The notes under the pieces were generated by a model, which ran no database searches, was not told the origin of the DNA, and saw only the letters and a program-made list of their open reading frames with translations. From NCBI GenBank assembly GCA_016702305.1, contig JADJEH010000002.1, positions 1 to 64,000 of the forward strand: 64,000 nucleotides of DNA, given 5' to 3'. The stretch is from a bacterium (GTDB taxonomy: Bacteria; Electryoneota; RPQS01). This document shows, in pieces, positions 24,726 to 33,856 of this stretch (position 1 is the first letter of the stretch; the number at the start of each line of letters is the position of its first letter). The position numbers were made by a program, and so were the translations under genes.

Positions 24726-25427
24726 GTGGCTGATCGTTTTCGACAGATCATTGCGGGACGACCGATTGTCTTAGGGCATCGCGGATCGCCGATGCACGCC
24801 TGTGAAAACACCATCGAGTCGTTTCATCTGGCGCTGCGCGAAGGCGCGGACGGGGTGGAGCTTGATGTGCAAATCACCGCGGACGGCGTGCCGGTTGTCT
24901 TTCATGACGACGCGTTTTCGACGGGAGAGAAGCTCGGCGAGCTCACGTATGCGGACATGCGCGAAGTGGCGCACGGTCTACGCGCGTATGTGTGCACACT
25001 TGATGAAGTGCTGCGCGAGCTATCGGGCAAGGGTTTTGTGAATATCGAAGTGAAGACCGCGGGCCATGAAGCGGCGGTGCTGGCCGTGGCGCGCAAGGCG
25101 ATGCCGAAAGAGACGTATCTATTTTCCAGTTTTCTGCCGGACGTGGTGGCGAGTTTTCGCAAGCTGGCGCCGGATGTTCCGGCGATTTGGATTGTGCCGC
25201 AGGAGCTGACGCTTGAGCAGGCACGCGAGGTCGTTGCGCAGACGGACGCGCGCGGGATCGCCTATTGGCATGAGTGGATAACGCCGGAGCTCGCGGGTTT
25301 TTTCAAGATTCACAACGTTCCGCTGTTTGCGTGGACGGTGAATGATCCGGCGGAGTTTCAACGGTTGGTGGAACTGGGCGTGGCGGGCATCATCACGGAC
25401 GATCCGGCGCGGGTGGTTACGCGGTGA
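24726..25427 (+). CDS. glycerophosphodiester phosphodiesterase family protein
   Basis: A 233-residue cytoplasmic TIM-barrel enzyme, starting at GTG 24726. The catalytic set is visible: IVLGHRGSPMHACENTIESF near residue 14 (HR...E-N), GVELDVQITADGVPVVFHDD near 42 (E-x-D and the second His) and NIEVKT near 102. It ends with FAWTVNDPAEFQRLVELGVAGIITDDP, the family's usual closing segment. It should hydrolyse glycerophosphodiesters to glycerol-3-phosphate and an alcohol. It follows dapL by 49 bases and its stop overlaps the next start by four bases (GTGA), so it belongs to the same operon. Confidence 0.92.
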   Translation: MADRFRQIIAGRPIVLGHRGSPMHACENTIESFHLALREGADGVELDVQITADGVPVVFHDDAFSTGEKLGELTYADMREVAHGLRAYVCTLDEVLRELSGKGFVNIEVKTAGHEAAVLAVARKAMPKETYLFSSFLPDVVASFRKLAPDVPAIWIVPQELTLEQAREVVAQTDARGIAYWHEWITPELAGFFKIHNVPLFAWTVNDPAEFQRLVELGVAGIITDDPARVVTR

Positions 25428-26263
25428 TCGGACTGGCGACGTCGCGTGAGTTGCCGGAACTGTCGGGAGGCGAACAGCTTCTCTACGGTGCGTTGTGCGA
25501 GCGCGGGGAGTGCGCGATCGTGGTGTGGGATGATCCGCAGGAGAGTTGGCGCGCCTGCGAGACGATCATTATTCGCTGTACGTGGGACTACTCGGGACGA
25601 GTGATTGAATTCCTGAAGTGGATTGATCGCGTTGAAGCGGCGGGGATTAGGCTTGAGAATGCGCCGGACATTTTGCGATGGAACAGCGACAAGCTCTATT
25701 TGCGCGACTTAGCGGCGCGCGGTGTGACGATTCCGCCGACGGTGTGGATTGGGCGCGAGAAGCTGACGCGCGAGCTGCTGCAGCGGCATGTGACCGGTCC
25801 GTGCGTGATCAAGCCGACGGTGTCGGCGGGCGCGTACAACACGCTGCGCGTGTCGCCGGAGACGATTGATGAGGTTCTGGCGCAGCTCGGCGGATTGAAT
25901 GAGCACAAGGGGTTGATGCTGCAGCCGTTCATTCCCGAAGTGCAGGAGCCGGGCGAATACTCCTTGATATTCGTGCGCAATGAATTTTCGCACGCGGTGT
26001 TGAAGACTCCGGCGCCGGGTGATTTTCGGGTGCAGCCGCGCTACGGCGGGGTGCAGGCGGCGACGACGGTGGGGGCGGATGTGATTGCGCAGGCGCGCGC
26101 GGCATTGGCGGCGATTCCGTTTCAGGCGGTGCCGCTGTACGGGCGCGTGGACGGCATCGTGCGCGGCGGACAGTTTGTGCTGATGGAACTCGAGCTGATC
26201 GAGCCTTATTTGTTTTGGGAATTTGGGGAAGGTTCTGTCACGCGGTTTGCGAAAGTAGTATGA
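25424..26263 (+). CDS. ATP-grasp ligase of unknown substrate
   Basis: A 279-residue protein starting at GTG 25424. It shows IIIRCTWDYSGRVIEFLKWIDRVE near 45-70 and LRWNSDKLYLRDLAARGVTIPPTVW near 85-110. The ATP-binding beta-hairpin GPCVIKPTVSAGAYNT is near 126, the LMLQPFIPEVQEPGEYSLIFV segment near 165-185, and the metal-binding YGRVDGIV...LMELELIEP near 230-250. This is the RimK/DcsG-like ATP-grasp group, which joins a carboxylate to an amine or thiol via an acyl-phosphate. The substrate cannot be read from the sequence. Four-base overlaps with the genes on both sides place it firmly between the phosphodiesterase and cystathionine beta-synthase, so a peptide-like or sulfur-containing product is possible. 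Confidence 0.8.
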   Translation: MIGLATSRELPELSGGEQLLYGALCERGECAIVVWDDPQESWRACETIIIRCTWDYSGRVIEFLKWIDRVEAAGIRLENAPDILRWNSDKLYLRDLAARGVTIPPTVWIGREKLTRELLQRHVTGPCVIKPTVSAGAYNTLRVSPETIDEVLAQLGGLNEHKGLMLQPFIPEVQEPGEYSLIFVRNEFSHAVLKTPAPGDFRVQPRYGGVQAATTVGADVIAQARAALAAIPFQAVPLYGRVDGIVRGGQFVLMELELIEPYLFWEFGEGSVTRFAKVV

Positions 26264-27684
26264 ATTCAAGATCACCCATAAACGACTCAGGCATGAATCC
26301 CTCCAAAGCACACAATCGGTTAGCAAACATTACGGATGCGGTAGGTAATACGCCGCTGGTTCGTCTGAACAAGATCGGCTCCGGGATGCCGGGCGAGATC
26401 TGGGTCAAGTGCGAGCATTTGAATCCTTCAGGGTCGGTGAAGGATCGTATGGCAAGTTATATGCTCGACAAGGCCGCCGAGGCGGGTGCGCTAACGCCGG
26501 GCGCGATGATCGTAGAAAACACGAGCGGAAATACTGGCGCGGCGATGGGTATGGCGGCGGCGGTGAAAGGCTATCGTTGTCTGTTCACGATCTCGGACAA
26601 GATGAGCAAGGAGAAAGTGGACGGCCTGAAGGTTTACGGTGCGAAGGTGGTCGTATGCCCGGCGAACGTGGATGCGGACTCGCCGCTCAGCTATTATGAA
26701 ACGGCGAAGCGGATTCACAAGGAGACGCCCGGGAGCTATTACGTGAATCAGTACCACAACCGTTTGAACACGGAGGCGCATTACAAGCTGTCGGGTCCGG
26801 AGATTTGGGAGCAGACCGAAGGACGCATCAACTACTTTGTTGCGGGTCTGGGCACGGGCGGCACGTTCACGGGGATTGCGACGTATTTGAAGGAGCGGAA
26901 TCCGCAGGTCAAATGTGTGGGAGTGGATACGTTCGGTTCAATGCTGACAAACTACTGGAAGCACGGCGAATTCGGCGAGATGTACGCCTACAAAGTGGAA
27001 GGGATCGGACAGGATCAGATTGTCGGCAATATTGATTTTGATCTTGTGGATGAGATGATCCAGGTGTCGGACAAGGATTCGTTCCTGATGGGTCGGCGGC
27101 TGGCGCGGGAAGAGGGGATTTATGCGGGCGGTTCGTCGGGCACGGCAGTGTGGGCGGCCGCCGAATTGGCGTCGCGAGTGCCGCCGGGTTCGGTGATCGT
27201 GACAGTTCTGCCGGACAACGGTTCGCGCTATCTATCGAAGATGTACAATGACGAATGGATGCGTGACAACGGGATGCTGCAGGAGCCATCGCAGATGGGG
27301 TCGGTGCGCGACTTATTGCACGCGCGGCTGCCGTTCAATCTGATTTCGGTGCGGCGCACGGAGCGCGTCGGGGACGTGATCCTGATCATGAAGGAGAACG
27401 GCATCTCCCAGATGCCCGTGATGGAGGGCGACGAGGTGTTGGGTTTGATTCATGAAGCCGATTTGTTGAAGCTACTGCTGTCAGGTGTGGGGACGTCGAA
27501 CTCTTCGATCGAGCCGATCATCACGCGGAATTTCCCGACGGTGACGGAAGACGATGCGCTCGAGTCGTTGTCGCAGATCTTCACGTCGATGGGCCGCGAG
27601 GCGGTGATGGTCGTGCGCGAGGGGGTGTCGCGCGATATTATCACGAAGATTGATCTGATTGACTATCTCTTGCGCCGGGCGTAG
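26260..27684 (+). CDS. cbs: cystathionine beta-synthase with C-terminal CBS pair
   Basis: A 474-residue protein from the ATG at 26260 that overlaps the preceding stop; an ATG at 26293 is also possible. Residues about 15-320 are a fold-type II PLP domain: NTPLVRLNKIG, KCEHLNPSGSVKDRMA with the PLP lysine, VENTSGNTGAAMGMAAA, FVAGLGTGGTFTGIA and EGIYAGGSSGTAV. Residues about 345-470 form two CBS motifs (VILIMKENGISQMPVMEGDEVLGLIHEADLL and SLSQIFTSMGREAVMVVREG), which usually bind adenosyl ligands and set activity. It should condense serine and homocysteine to cystathionine; some relatives act as cysteine synthases. It closes the five-gene operon and is followed by a terminator. Confidence 0.92.
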   Translation: MNSRSPINDSGMNPSKAHNRLANITDAVGNTPLVRLNKIGSGMPGEIWVKCEHLNPSGSVKDRMASYMLDKAAEAGALTPGAMIVENTSGNTGAAMGMAAAVKGYRCLFTISDKMSKEKVDGLKVYGAKVVVCPANVDADSPLSYYETAKRIHKETPGSYYVNQYHNRLNTEAHYKLSGPEIWEQTEGRINYFVAGLGTGGTFTGIATYLKERNPQVKCVGVDTFGSMLTNYWKHGEFGEMYAYKVEGIGQDQIVGNIDFDLVDEMIQVSDKDSFLMGRRLAREEGIYAGGSSGTAVWAAAELASRVPPGSVIVTVLPDNGSRYLSKMYNDEWMRDNGMLQEPSQMGSVRDLLHARLPFNLISVRRTERVGDVILIMKENGISQMPVMEGDEVLGLIHEADLLKLLLSGVGTSNSSIEPIITRNFPTVTEDDALESLSQIFTSMGREAVMVVREGVSRDIITKIDLIDYLLRRA

Positions 27685-27712
27685 CGCGTTGGCCATGCGC
27701 ATTCCAAGAAAG

Positions 27713-27734
27713 AGAGACGGCGCGGGCCGTCTCT
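27713..27734 (+). terminator. intrinsic terminator of the dapF-cbs operon
   Basis: AGAGACGGC (27713-27721) and GCCGTCTCT (27726-27734) pair perfectly and are followed by TTT. It is the only strong terminator after dapF. Confidence 0.8.
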
Positions 27735-27777
27735 TTTGCATGCGGAAAACGCTGCGGCGCCGGGCGGCGCGGCCTGG

Positions 27778-28692
27778 TCAGAATTCGGATTCCACTTCGC
27801 TGAGCAGCCGTTGAAAGCTGCGATAGCGCGACGGGGCGAGTGTCTCTTCGTCGAGCGCGTTCAAGACGGCGCAGTCGGGTTCGCTCTGGTGTGCGCAATT
27901 GCGGAAGCGGCAGGCGTGGGCAAGTTCAGCAATGTCGGGGAAGAGCGCGGCGATATTGTGTTTGGTCAGGCCGTACGGGACGAAGCTCTTCATGCCCGGC
28001 GTGTCAATGGCCAACGCCGTATCGGACAAGGGAATCAGCAGGGCGGCGGTGGTCGTATGCACGCCTTTGCCGGACCAGGAACTGACCTCCTGCACGCGCA
28101 GTTCCAGATTAGGCACCAGCGCGTTGGCCAACGAGCTTTTACCGACTCCGGAATTGCCGATGATAGCCGTGACGCCTGTGGTCAGTTGCGCCCGCAGGGA
28201 TTCGATGCCGTCGCCAGATTCATTGCTGACCACGGCGATGGGCATATCGAAGGAGTCATAGAGATCGGTGATTTCTTTGGCGCGCGCGTTGCTGTCGTCG
28301 AGATCGGATTTGGTGAGAACAAGCAGCGGCGGGACTCCGCCGAATAGCGCGGCGACCAGGAAGCGATCAATGGCGGCGATTTTGGTTTGGGGACGGGCGA
28401 GCGACGCGACGATGATCACGCGGTCGGCGTTGGCGAACATCACCTGCTTTTCCTTGCGCAGTCCTTTGCGTAAATAGGCATTGGCGCGGGGCAGGACTTC
28501 GTCCACGGCCCATTGTCCGGCTTCGAGTTCGGCGCGCACGAAGTCACCGACGGTAATACCATCGGTATCGGCGTCGAACAACTTGCCGCGCAGCGCGGCT
28601 TCAACGACTTCACCGCTAAGCAAGCGCAGCAGGCAGGTGCGCCGGGCGACGGTGGCGACGCGGGCGACGGTTTGGGGTGGTGGATTAATCAT
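27778..28692 (-). CDS. rsgA: ribosome small subunit-dependent GTPase A
   Basis: A 304-residue circularly permuted GTPase that helps 30S subunit maturation. The OB-like start (RVATVARRTCLLRLLSG) leads into the permuted G domain: G4 as VLTKSDL near 130, then G1 IIGNSGVGKSSLANAL near 178 and G3 IDTPGMKSF near 232. A C-terminal zinc knuckle follows (CRFRNCAHQSEPDCAV). The start is placed at 28692 rather than the ATG at 28728, because MINPPPQTVARV is the conserved beginning and the divergent gene starts at 28704. The length fits the family. Confidence 0.95.
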   Translation of the reverse strand: MINPPPQTVARVATVARRTCLLRLLSGEVVEAALRGKLFDADTDGITVGDFVRAELEAGQWAVDEVLPRANAYLRKGLRKEKQVMFANADRVIIVASLARPQTKIAAIDRFLVAALFGGVPPLLVLTKSDLDDSNARAKEITDLYDSFDMPIAVVSNESGDGIESLRAQLTTGVTAIIGNSGVGKSSLANALVPNLELRVQEVSSWSGKGVHTTTAALLIPLSDTALAIDTPGMKSFVPYGLTKHNIAALFPDIAELAHACRFRNCAHQSEPDCAVLNALDEETLAPSRYRSFQRLLSEVESEF

Positions 28693-28703
28693 GGCGGAAG
28701 AGT

Positions 28704-28988
28704 ATGGGCGGGACACCGACACAGCCAACCAAACACGATGAGCCGGGACCGCACGGCGCAGCCTTTGCGGCGGCGCTGAAGCTCGTGCGGACGATCTTGG
28801 GTTTCAGCGTTTTGTTAGTCGGCATATTGATGATTGCATTGCCGGGACCGGCGGTGGTGGTGATACCGCTGGGGTTGGCGATTTTGGCCACGGAATACGC
28901 GTGGGCGCGGCGCTATCTGAATAAGTTCAAGGATGGCGGGCAGAAACTGGGCGCGATTCGCTTGCGGAAGAAGACTCAGGGCCGATGA
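28704..28988 (+). CDS. PGPGW-type small membrane protein
   Basis: A 94-residue protein. After a hydrophilic start, residues about 26-65 hold two hydrophobic stretches around the LPGPAVVVIPLGLAILATEYAWAR block. This is the signature of the PGPGW (TIGR02611-like) family of putative transmembrane proteins. The end is basic (KLGAIRLRKKTQGR) and should face the cytoplasm. The role of the family is unknown. A purine-rich GGAAGAG lies just before the ATG, and the gene diverges from rsgA by 11 bases. Confidence 0.82.
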   Translation: MGGTPTQPTKHDEPGPHGAAFAAALKLVRTILGFSVLLVGILMIALPGPAVVVIPLGLAILATEYAWARRYLNKFKDGGQKLGAIRLRKKTQGR

Positions 28989-29021
28989 TGAAGGGGCCGC
29001 GCAATTCACTCGGCGGGCAAT

Positions 29022-30989
29022 CTATTCGATAACGCTGAGTAGGTTCACGGCGTTGTCCAACGCGGCGTGGTCGCCATACAGGACGACGAGGTCGTTGGCG
29101 ACCAAGGGTTGATCGAGCACGTGTTCGGTCGGCGCGCCGTTGCGCAGCAGCGCAATGACCTGGCAGCGGCCATCTGGCGAGAAATTGAGCGCGCGCAGCG
29201 TGGATGCGCGCGCTTTGCTATTTTCCAGAATGGGCACGGCTTCGACAAGGCGCTGCATGAGCAGTTGCGACAGTCGTTCGCCGGTTCCGCGCTGCCCGCG
29301 CAGGGTGCCGTAGCTCTGACTGCGGACGATTTCAACTTGGGCCGCGATGATGTGCGGCGGAATGTGATAGTGTCCGAGCAGTTCGGCGAAGATGCGTAGT
29401 GACGTTTCAAACTCTTCGGGGACGACCAGATTGGCTCCCATTTGTTCGAGCTGTTCGACTTCCGCGACGTACTTTGTGCGCACGATGAGATGAATATCCC
29501 GATTCAGCCGGCGCATAACGGCAACGGCGCGGCGCGTAGCGGCCGGATCGGAAATGGCGATCACGGCGCTGTCGAAGTCTTTCAGATGCAAGTGCCGCAG
29601 AAAATCGGCGTGGCTGACGTCGCCGTAGTGGATGATTTCACCTTCATGTCGGGCTTGCCGCACGGTCTGCGGATTGAATTCCAAGACTTCATGATAGATT
29701 CCGGCTTCGCGCAGAACGCGGGCGACGTTGTGACCGTTCACTCCGTATCCCACAATCAAGACGGCGGGTTTAGGTCGGGCGGCCATGGGCGGCGGCGCAT
29801 TGGCGGTTTCGGCGCGAGCGCCGATGCTGCGGCCGGCGTGATAGGCGACGTGCGGAGCGAGCTGCATGACGAGCGGTGTGACGGCCAGCGTTAGGGTAGA
29901 CGCGGCGATGAGATATTGGAATTCGTGGTCGGTCAGAATATTTCCGGCGACGGCGGCGCTGAGGAGCAGGAACGAGAACTCGCCGATTTGCGCGAGGTAT
30001 ACTCCGCCCTGCACTCGTTGCCGGAGCGTCAAGGGCAACGGGATACTGACGATGAACACGACCAGCGTTTTCAACAGAAGAATGCCGAATGCGAAGGCGA
30101 GCACGGTGTCGGCGTGGGTGATCACAAACCCGAGGTCGAGCAGCATGCCGATTGAGACGAAGAACAGCGACGAGAACAGCGTGGAGAAGACCTGCACCTG
30201 TGAATAGATGTGCGCGCTGAACTCATTTTCGGAGAGAATCACGCCGGCGGCGAAGGCGCCGAGCGCCATCGAGAGTCCGGCGACGGATGAGATCGCACCG
30301 ATGACGAGCATGAGCAGGATAGCGAAGAGCAGGATGGCTTCGGAGACTTGAATCCGCACGAGCCAGCGCAGCATTTGCGGAACGATCCAACGGCCCAGCA
30401 GGTAGAGCGACAACAGCCACACGGCGACGAGCACAGCGCGCACGGAGATTTCGTACGACGTGATATTGCCCATGACCAGAAGGCTGACGGTCATCATCAT
30501 GGGCACGATGGCAAAATCCTGCACGACGCAAATGGTGGCGACGGTCTGCCCGAGCGGCGTGTTCAACTCACCTTTGTCGGCGAGGCCTTTCAAGACGAGC
30601 GCGGACGAAGAGACGGTGACGACGAAGCCGGTGATTATAGCAGTGGGCAGGGTGAAGCCCAGGCTGAGCGCGGATATCACCACGACAGCGCAGGTTACGA
30701 TAACCTGTCCGACGGCCGACAGGTAGGTGCGTACGGGCGTGCTCTTCAAACCCGACAGCGACAATTCGAGGCCGACGATGAAGAGCAGGAGGATGACTCC
30801 GATTTCGGCGGAGGATTCGACGCGGTCGAGATTCTCGATGAAACCGATTCCCGAGGGTCCGATGAGGATTCCCGTCAGTACGAAGCCCGCGATCGGCGGC
30901 AAGCCGATGCGGCGCGACAGGAACAGCACCGGCAGCGCGCAGGCCAGGATAATTGCGAGATCGAAGAAGAACGGGAATTGATGGGTCAT
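29022..30989 (-). CDS. CPA2-family cation:proton antiporter with TrkA-type domains
   Basis: A 655-residue protein. Residues 1-390 form the 12-13 helix CPA2 transporter: RRIGLPPIAGFVLTGILIGPSGIGF, LLFIVGLELSLSGLK, VTVSSSALVLKGLADKGEL, LSMALGAFAAGVILSENEF and LAQIGEFSFLLL. Residues about 408-520 are a TrkA-N/RCK nucleotide-binding domain (VLIVGYGVNGHNVARVLREAG), and the last 80 residues are a TrkA-C domain. This is the KefB/KefC/YbaL layout. It probably exchanges K+ or Na+ for H+ under nucleotide or redox control. The ion cannot be assigned. The DUF819 gene upstream overlaps its start by four bases, so the two are cotranscribed. Confidence 0.92.
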   Translation of the reverse strand: MTHQFPFFFDLAIILACALPVLFLSRRIGLPPIAGFVLTGILIGPSGIGFIENLDRVESSAEIGVILLLFIVGLELSLSGLKSTPVRTYLSAVGQVIVTCAVVVISALSLGFTLPTAIITGFVVTVSSSALVLKGLADKGELNTPLGQTVATICVVQDFAIVPMMMTVSLLVMGNITSYEISVRAVLVAVWLLSLYLLGRWIVPQMLRWLVRIQVSEAILLFAILLMLVIGAISSVAGLSMALGAFAAGVILSENEFSAHIYSQVQVFSTLFSSLFFVSIGMLLDLGFVITHADTVLAFAFGILLLKTLVVFIVSIPLPLTLRQRVQGGVYLAQIGEFSFLLLSAAVAGNILTDHEFQYLIAASTLTLAVTPLVMQLAPHVAYHAGRSIGARAETANAPPPMAARPKPAVLIVGYGVNGHNVARVLREAGIYHEVLEFNPQTVRQARHEGEIIHYGDVSHADFLRHLHLKDFDSAVIAISDPAATRRAVAVMRRLNRDIHLIVRTKYVAEVEQLEQMGANLVVPEEFETSLRIFAELLGHYHIPPHIIAAQVEIVRSQSYGTLRGQRGTGERLSQLLMQRLVEAVPILENSKARASTLRALNFSPDGRCQVIALLRNGAPTEHVLDQPLVANDLVVLYGDHAALDNAVNLLSVIE

Positions 30990-32158
30990 GGTGCGAAGAC
31001 GCTGCAGAGATACGCGGCGGCGAATCCGCCGTAGTTGCCAAGCGCGTAGCCGATTAGAGCCATGAGTACGGCGACAGGGACGAGTCGTTCATCGTGATGC
31101 GCCGCGACGATCGGTGCTGATGCGACCCCGCCAATCACGGCGGCGGACGAGATTGCCGAGGTATGCACGTCGGCTTTGAAGATGCGGGCGGCGAGCACGA
31201 CGGTCGCGCCGTGGAAGAGAATCCACACGAACGCGCCGAGCAGGAACCACGGAGCTTGTCCCGCGAGACCGTCGAGGCTGGCCTTTGCACCCATGTTCGC
31301 CACAAAGACGTATATCAAGGCCATCGCCAATTCGTGCGAACCGGGAATAGTGCGGGCGCGAGTGAAGGAGAGCAGTACTCCGAAGGTAGTCACGAGCAGA
31401 ATGCGATAGGTCTTCTCGGTCATGATCGGCTGAATTGCCGGAATCCACGACGCGACGACTTCGGAGAGGGCGGCGCAGCCCAGACCGATAGCGAGCAGAT
31501 AGACGATATGGCGCATGGCGACCGGCTCTTTGTAGAGCTTGAGGTCGGCGGCGGCGGCCTTCATTTGCGAGACTTGTTCATCTTTGACGCCGGTGAAGCG
31601 GTGGAACCAGCCTTCGACATTTTTGGAGGCGAGTAGCAGGGGCAACCAAAGCAGGAAGATGCCGTTGTCGGCGATAACAGCCATTCCGAAGTCAGCGCCA
31701 TTGGTGTTCAGACCTTCGGCGACGGCGGCCATATTGCCCGTGCCCCCGATCCAACTCCCAGCGAGCGCCCCGAAGCCCTTCCACGATTCGGGGCCGAGAT
31801 TGTGAGCGACGAGCAGATAGCCAAGAGGTGCGCCGATGATCACGCCGAGTGTGCCGATGAGCATGACAAACAGCCCCTTGCCCATCACCTTGATGGTCGC
31901 GGCCACATTGACATTGACCAAGAGCAGCGTCAGGAATAGCGGCAGAACGAGGTCGGTTAACTGGGTATAGACCTCGGACTTGGTGGGGATGACGCCGAAA
32001 TTAGAGAGCCCGACCGGCAACAGGTAGATAAAGAGCAGCGGCGGGAAGTAGTTGAACAGCTTCCAGCGGGTCTTGCGCTCGAGCCAGAAGAACGTGGCGG
32101 CGACGGTTGCGAGCGTTGCCAGAATTCCGGCGGGAGTATTCAGAATGGGGTCGGCCAT
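30986..32158 (-). CDS. DUF819 family membrane protein
   Basis: A 390-residue protein with about ten membrane segments. It contains LLFIYLLPVGLSNFGVIPTKSEVY, LLVNVNVAATIKVMGKGLFVMLIGTLGVIIGAPLGY, GSWIGGTGNMAAVAEGLNTNG, NMGAKASLDGL and VIGGVASAPIVAAHHDERLVPVAVLMALIGYALGNYGG. These duplicated glycine-rich motifs mark DUF819 (YjcL-like) proteins, which are distantly like sodium-dependent carboxylate or bile-acid transporters. The substrate is unknown. Its stop overlaps the ATG of the CPA2 antiporter (ATGA), which suggests that transport of some anion or metabolite is tied to cation/proton exchange. Confidence 0.85.
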   Translation of the reverse strand: MADPILNTPAGILATLATVAATFFWLERKTRWKLFNYFPPLLFIYLLPVGLSNFGVIPTKSEVYTQLTDLVLPLFLTLLLVNVNVAATIKVMGKGLFVMLIGTLGVIIGAPLGYLLVAHNLGPESWKGFGALAGSWIGGTGNMAAVAEGLNTNGADFGMAVIADNGIFLLWLPLLLASKNVEGWFHRFTGVKDEQVSQMKAAAADLKLYKEPVAMRHIVYLLAIGLGCAALSEVVASWIPAIQPIMTEKTYRILLVTTFGVLLSFTRARTIPGSHELAMALIYVFVANMGAKASLDGLAGQAPWFLLGAFVWILFHGATVVLAARIFKADVHTSAISSAAVIGGVASAPIVAAHHDERLVPVAVLMALIGYALGNYGGFAAAYLCSVFAP

Positions 32159-32294
32159 GCGGACTCGTTTTTGGGGGGATGATTCACCTTAATTTAGGCA
32201 TTTCCGCGCAGCATGCAACGGCCGGAAGGTGTTTGGGATTGCCATTTGGCGGCGATTTGGCTATCTTTTTGGCTAACAACGGAAGAAACTGGAA

Positions 32295-33722
32295 ATGCCT
32301 CATTACCCTTTGATGATTCCGGGCGCTCGCCCGGCGGGCCGGATCGAAGTCGTAGCGCCATTTGACCGGACGCCGATTGCTACGGTGGAGACGGCTGGCA
32401 GTGACGCGGTCGAGACCGCTCTGGCGACGGCTCACAGGCTCTATGCGCAACGGTCGGGATGGTTGTCGTTGGCGAAGCGGCTGGAGATTTTGGACAAAGT
32501 CCGGCAGTTGGTGCTCGACAATGCGGAAATGTTGGCGGTCGAGGCTGCGCGGGAGGGCGGCAAGCCGCTGCTGGACTCGCGAGTCGAAGTGGCCCGTGCG
32601 GCGGACAGCCTGCGCATTTGCATCGAGACGATGCGCACCAGCGCGGGGCGGGAGGTGCCGATGAATCTTAACGCCGCTTCAGCGGGCCGGCTGGCCGTCA
32701 CGCGACTGGAACCGATCGGCCCGGTGGTGGCGATCAGTGCGTTTAATCATCCGTTGAATCTAATTGCGCACCAGGTGGGCCCCGCAATTGCGGCGGGCTG
32801 CCCGGTGATTGTGAAGCCTGCTGAAGAGACGCCGCTCTCGTGTTTCCGGTTGGTCGAGATGTTTCACGCGGCGGGCTTGCCTGAGGAGTGGTGTCAAGCC
32901 TGCGTCACCAGTGATTTGCAGGTCGCGGAGCAATTGGCGACGGATGCCCGCGTGGCGTTTCTGACGTTCATCGGGAGCGCGAAGGTGGGCTGGATGCTGC
33001 GCTCGAAGCTGGCGCCGGGTGCGCGCTGCGCACTGGAGCATGGTGGTACGGCTCCGGTGATTTTGGCGCCGGATGCCGATTGGGCCGCGGCGGTGGCACC
33101 CTTGGCGAAGGGCGCGTTCTACCATGCGGGACAGGTGTGCGTGTCGGTACAGCGGATCTATGCTCACGAGTCGTTTGCGTTCGACTTTGCGCAGAAGCTC
33201 GCGGAAGCAGGCAGCGCGATGAAGATCGGCGACCCGACGCTGCCGGACACAGAAATTGGTCCGCTGATCCGCCCGCAGGAAGTGACGCGCATCAACATGT
33301 GGGTGAAGGAGGCGGTGGCGGAAGGCGGCGTGCCGTTGTCGGGTGCGGAACCGTTATCCGAATCGTGCTTTAAAACGACTGTGCTGTGGAGCCCGCCGGA
33401 TCATTCGAAGGTTTCGACGCAGGAGATTTTCGGTCCGGTGGCCTGCGTGTATTTGTACAGAGACCTTGACGAGGCCATCCTGCGGGCGAATCACTCGCCG
33501 TTTGCGTTTCAGGCGGCGGTGTTCACGAAGAGTCTGGAGACGGCGCTGCAATGCTATTCCCGACTCAACGCGTCAGCGGTGATGGTCAACGATCATACGG
33601 CGTTTCGCGTGGACTGGATGCCATTTGCCGGGCTCAGGCAGTCGGGTTTGGGTGTAGGTGGAATTCCCGGGAGTATTCGGGATATGCAGATTGAGAAGAT
33701 GCTGATGGTGAAGTCGGGGTAG
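32295..33722 (+). CDS. NAD(P)-dependent aldehyde dehydrogenase
   Basis: A 475-residue soluble enzyme of usual length. It has the cofactor-binding segment EPIGPVVAISAFNHPLNLIAHQVGPAIAAGCPVIVKPAEETPLSC near 137-180, with the oxyanion Asn. The general-base Glu is in ALEHGGTAPVIL near 243, and the catalytic Cys in HAGQVCVSVQRIY near 277. STQEIFGPVACVYLY is near 373. It oxidises an aldehyde to the acid. The overall pattern is closest to lactaldehyde, glyceraldehyde or phosphonoacetaldehyde dehydrogenases, but the substrate cannot be fixed. It is divergent from the DUF819 gene and has its own terminator. Confidence 0.92.
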   Translation: MPHYPLMIPGARPAGRIEVVAPFDRTPIATVETAGSDAVETALATAHRLYAQRSGWLSLAKRLEILDKVRQLVLDNAEMLAVEAAREGGKPLLDSRVEVARAADSLRICIETMRTSAGREVPMNLNAASAGRLAVTRLEPIGPVVAISAFNHPLNLIAHQVGPAIAAGCPVIVKPAEETPLSCFRLVEMFHAAGLPEEWCQACVTSDLQVAEQLATDARVAFLTFIGSAKVGWMLRSKLAPGARCALEHGGTAPVILAPDADWAAAVAPLAKGAFYHAGQVCVSVQRIYAHESFAFDFAQKLAEAGSAMKIGDPTLPDTEIGPLIRPQEVTRINMWVKEAVAEGGVPLSGAEPLSESCFKTTVLWSPPDHSKVSTQEIFGPVACVYLYRDLDEAILRANHSPFAFQAAVFTKSLETALQCYSRLNASAVMVNDHTAFRVDWMPFAGLRQSGLGVGGIPGSIRDMQIEKMLMVKSG

Positions 33723-33796
33723 GGTTCGGCGATTTGCGGATTCCGGCGGGGAACCGCTGCGTGAATCCCCGTTCGGCGACAGAGATAGTATAATGG

Positions 33797-33824
33797 AACA
33801 GGGCTCGCGTGTGCGAGCCCTGTT
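33797..33824 (+). terminator. strong intrinsic terminator
   Basis: AACAGGGCTCGC (33797-33808), loop GTGT and GCGAGCCCTGTT (33813-33824) form a perfect 12-pair stem. It serves the aldehyde dehydrogenase and the converging gene at 33857. Confidence 0.8.
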
Positions 33825-33856
33825 GTCATTTGGTGACTGCCGACATCGTGTGACGG

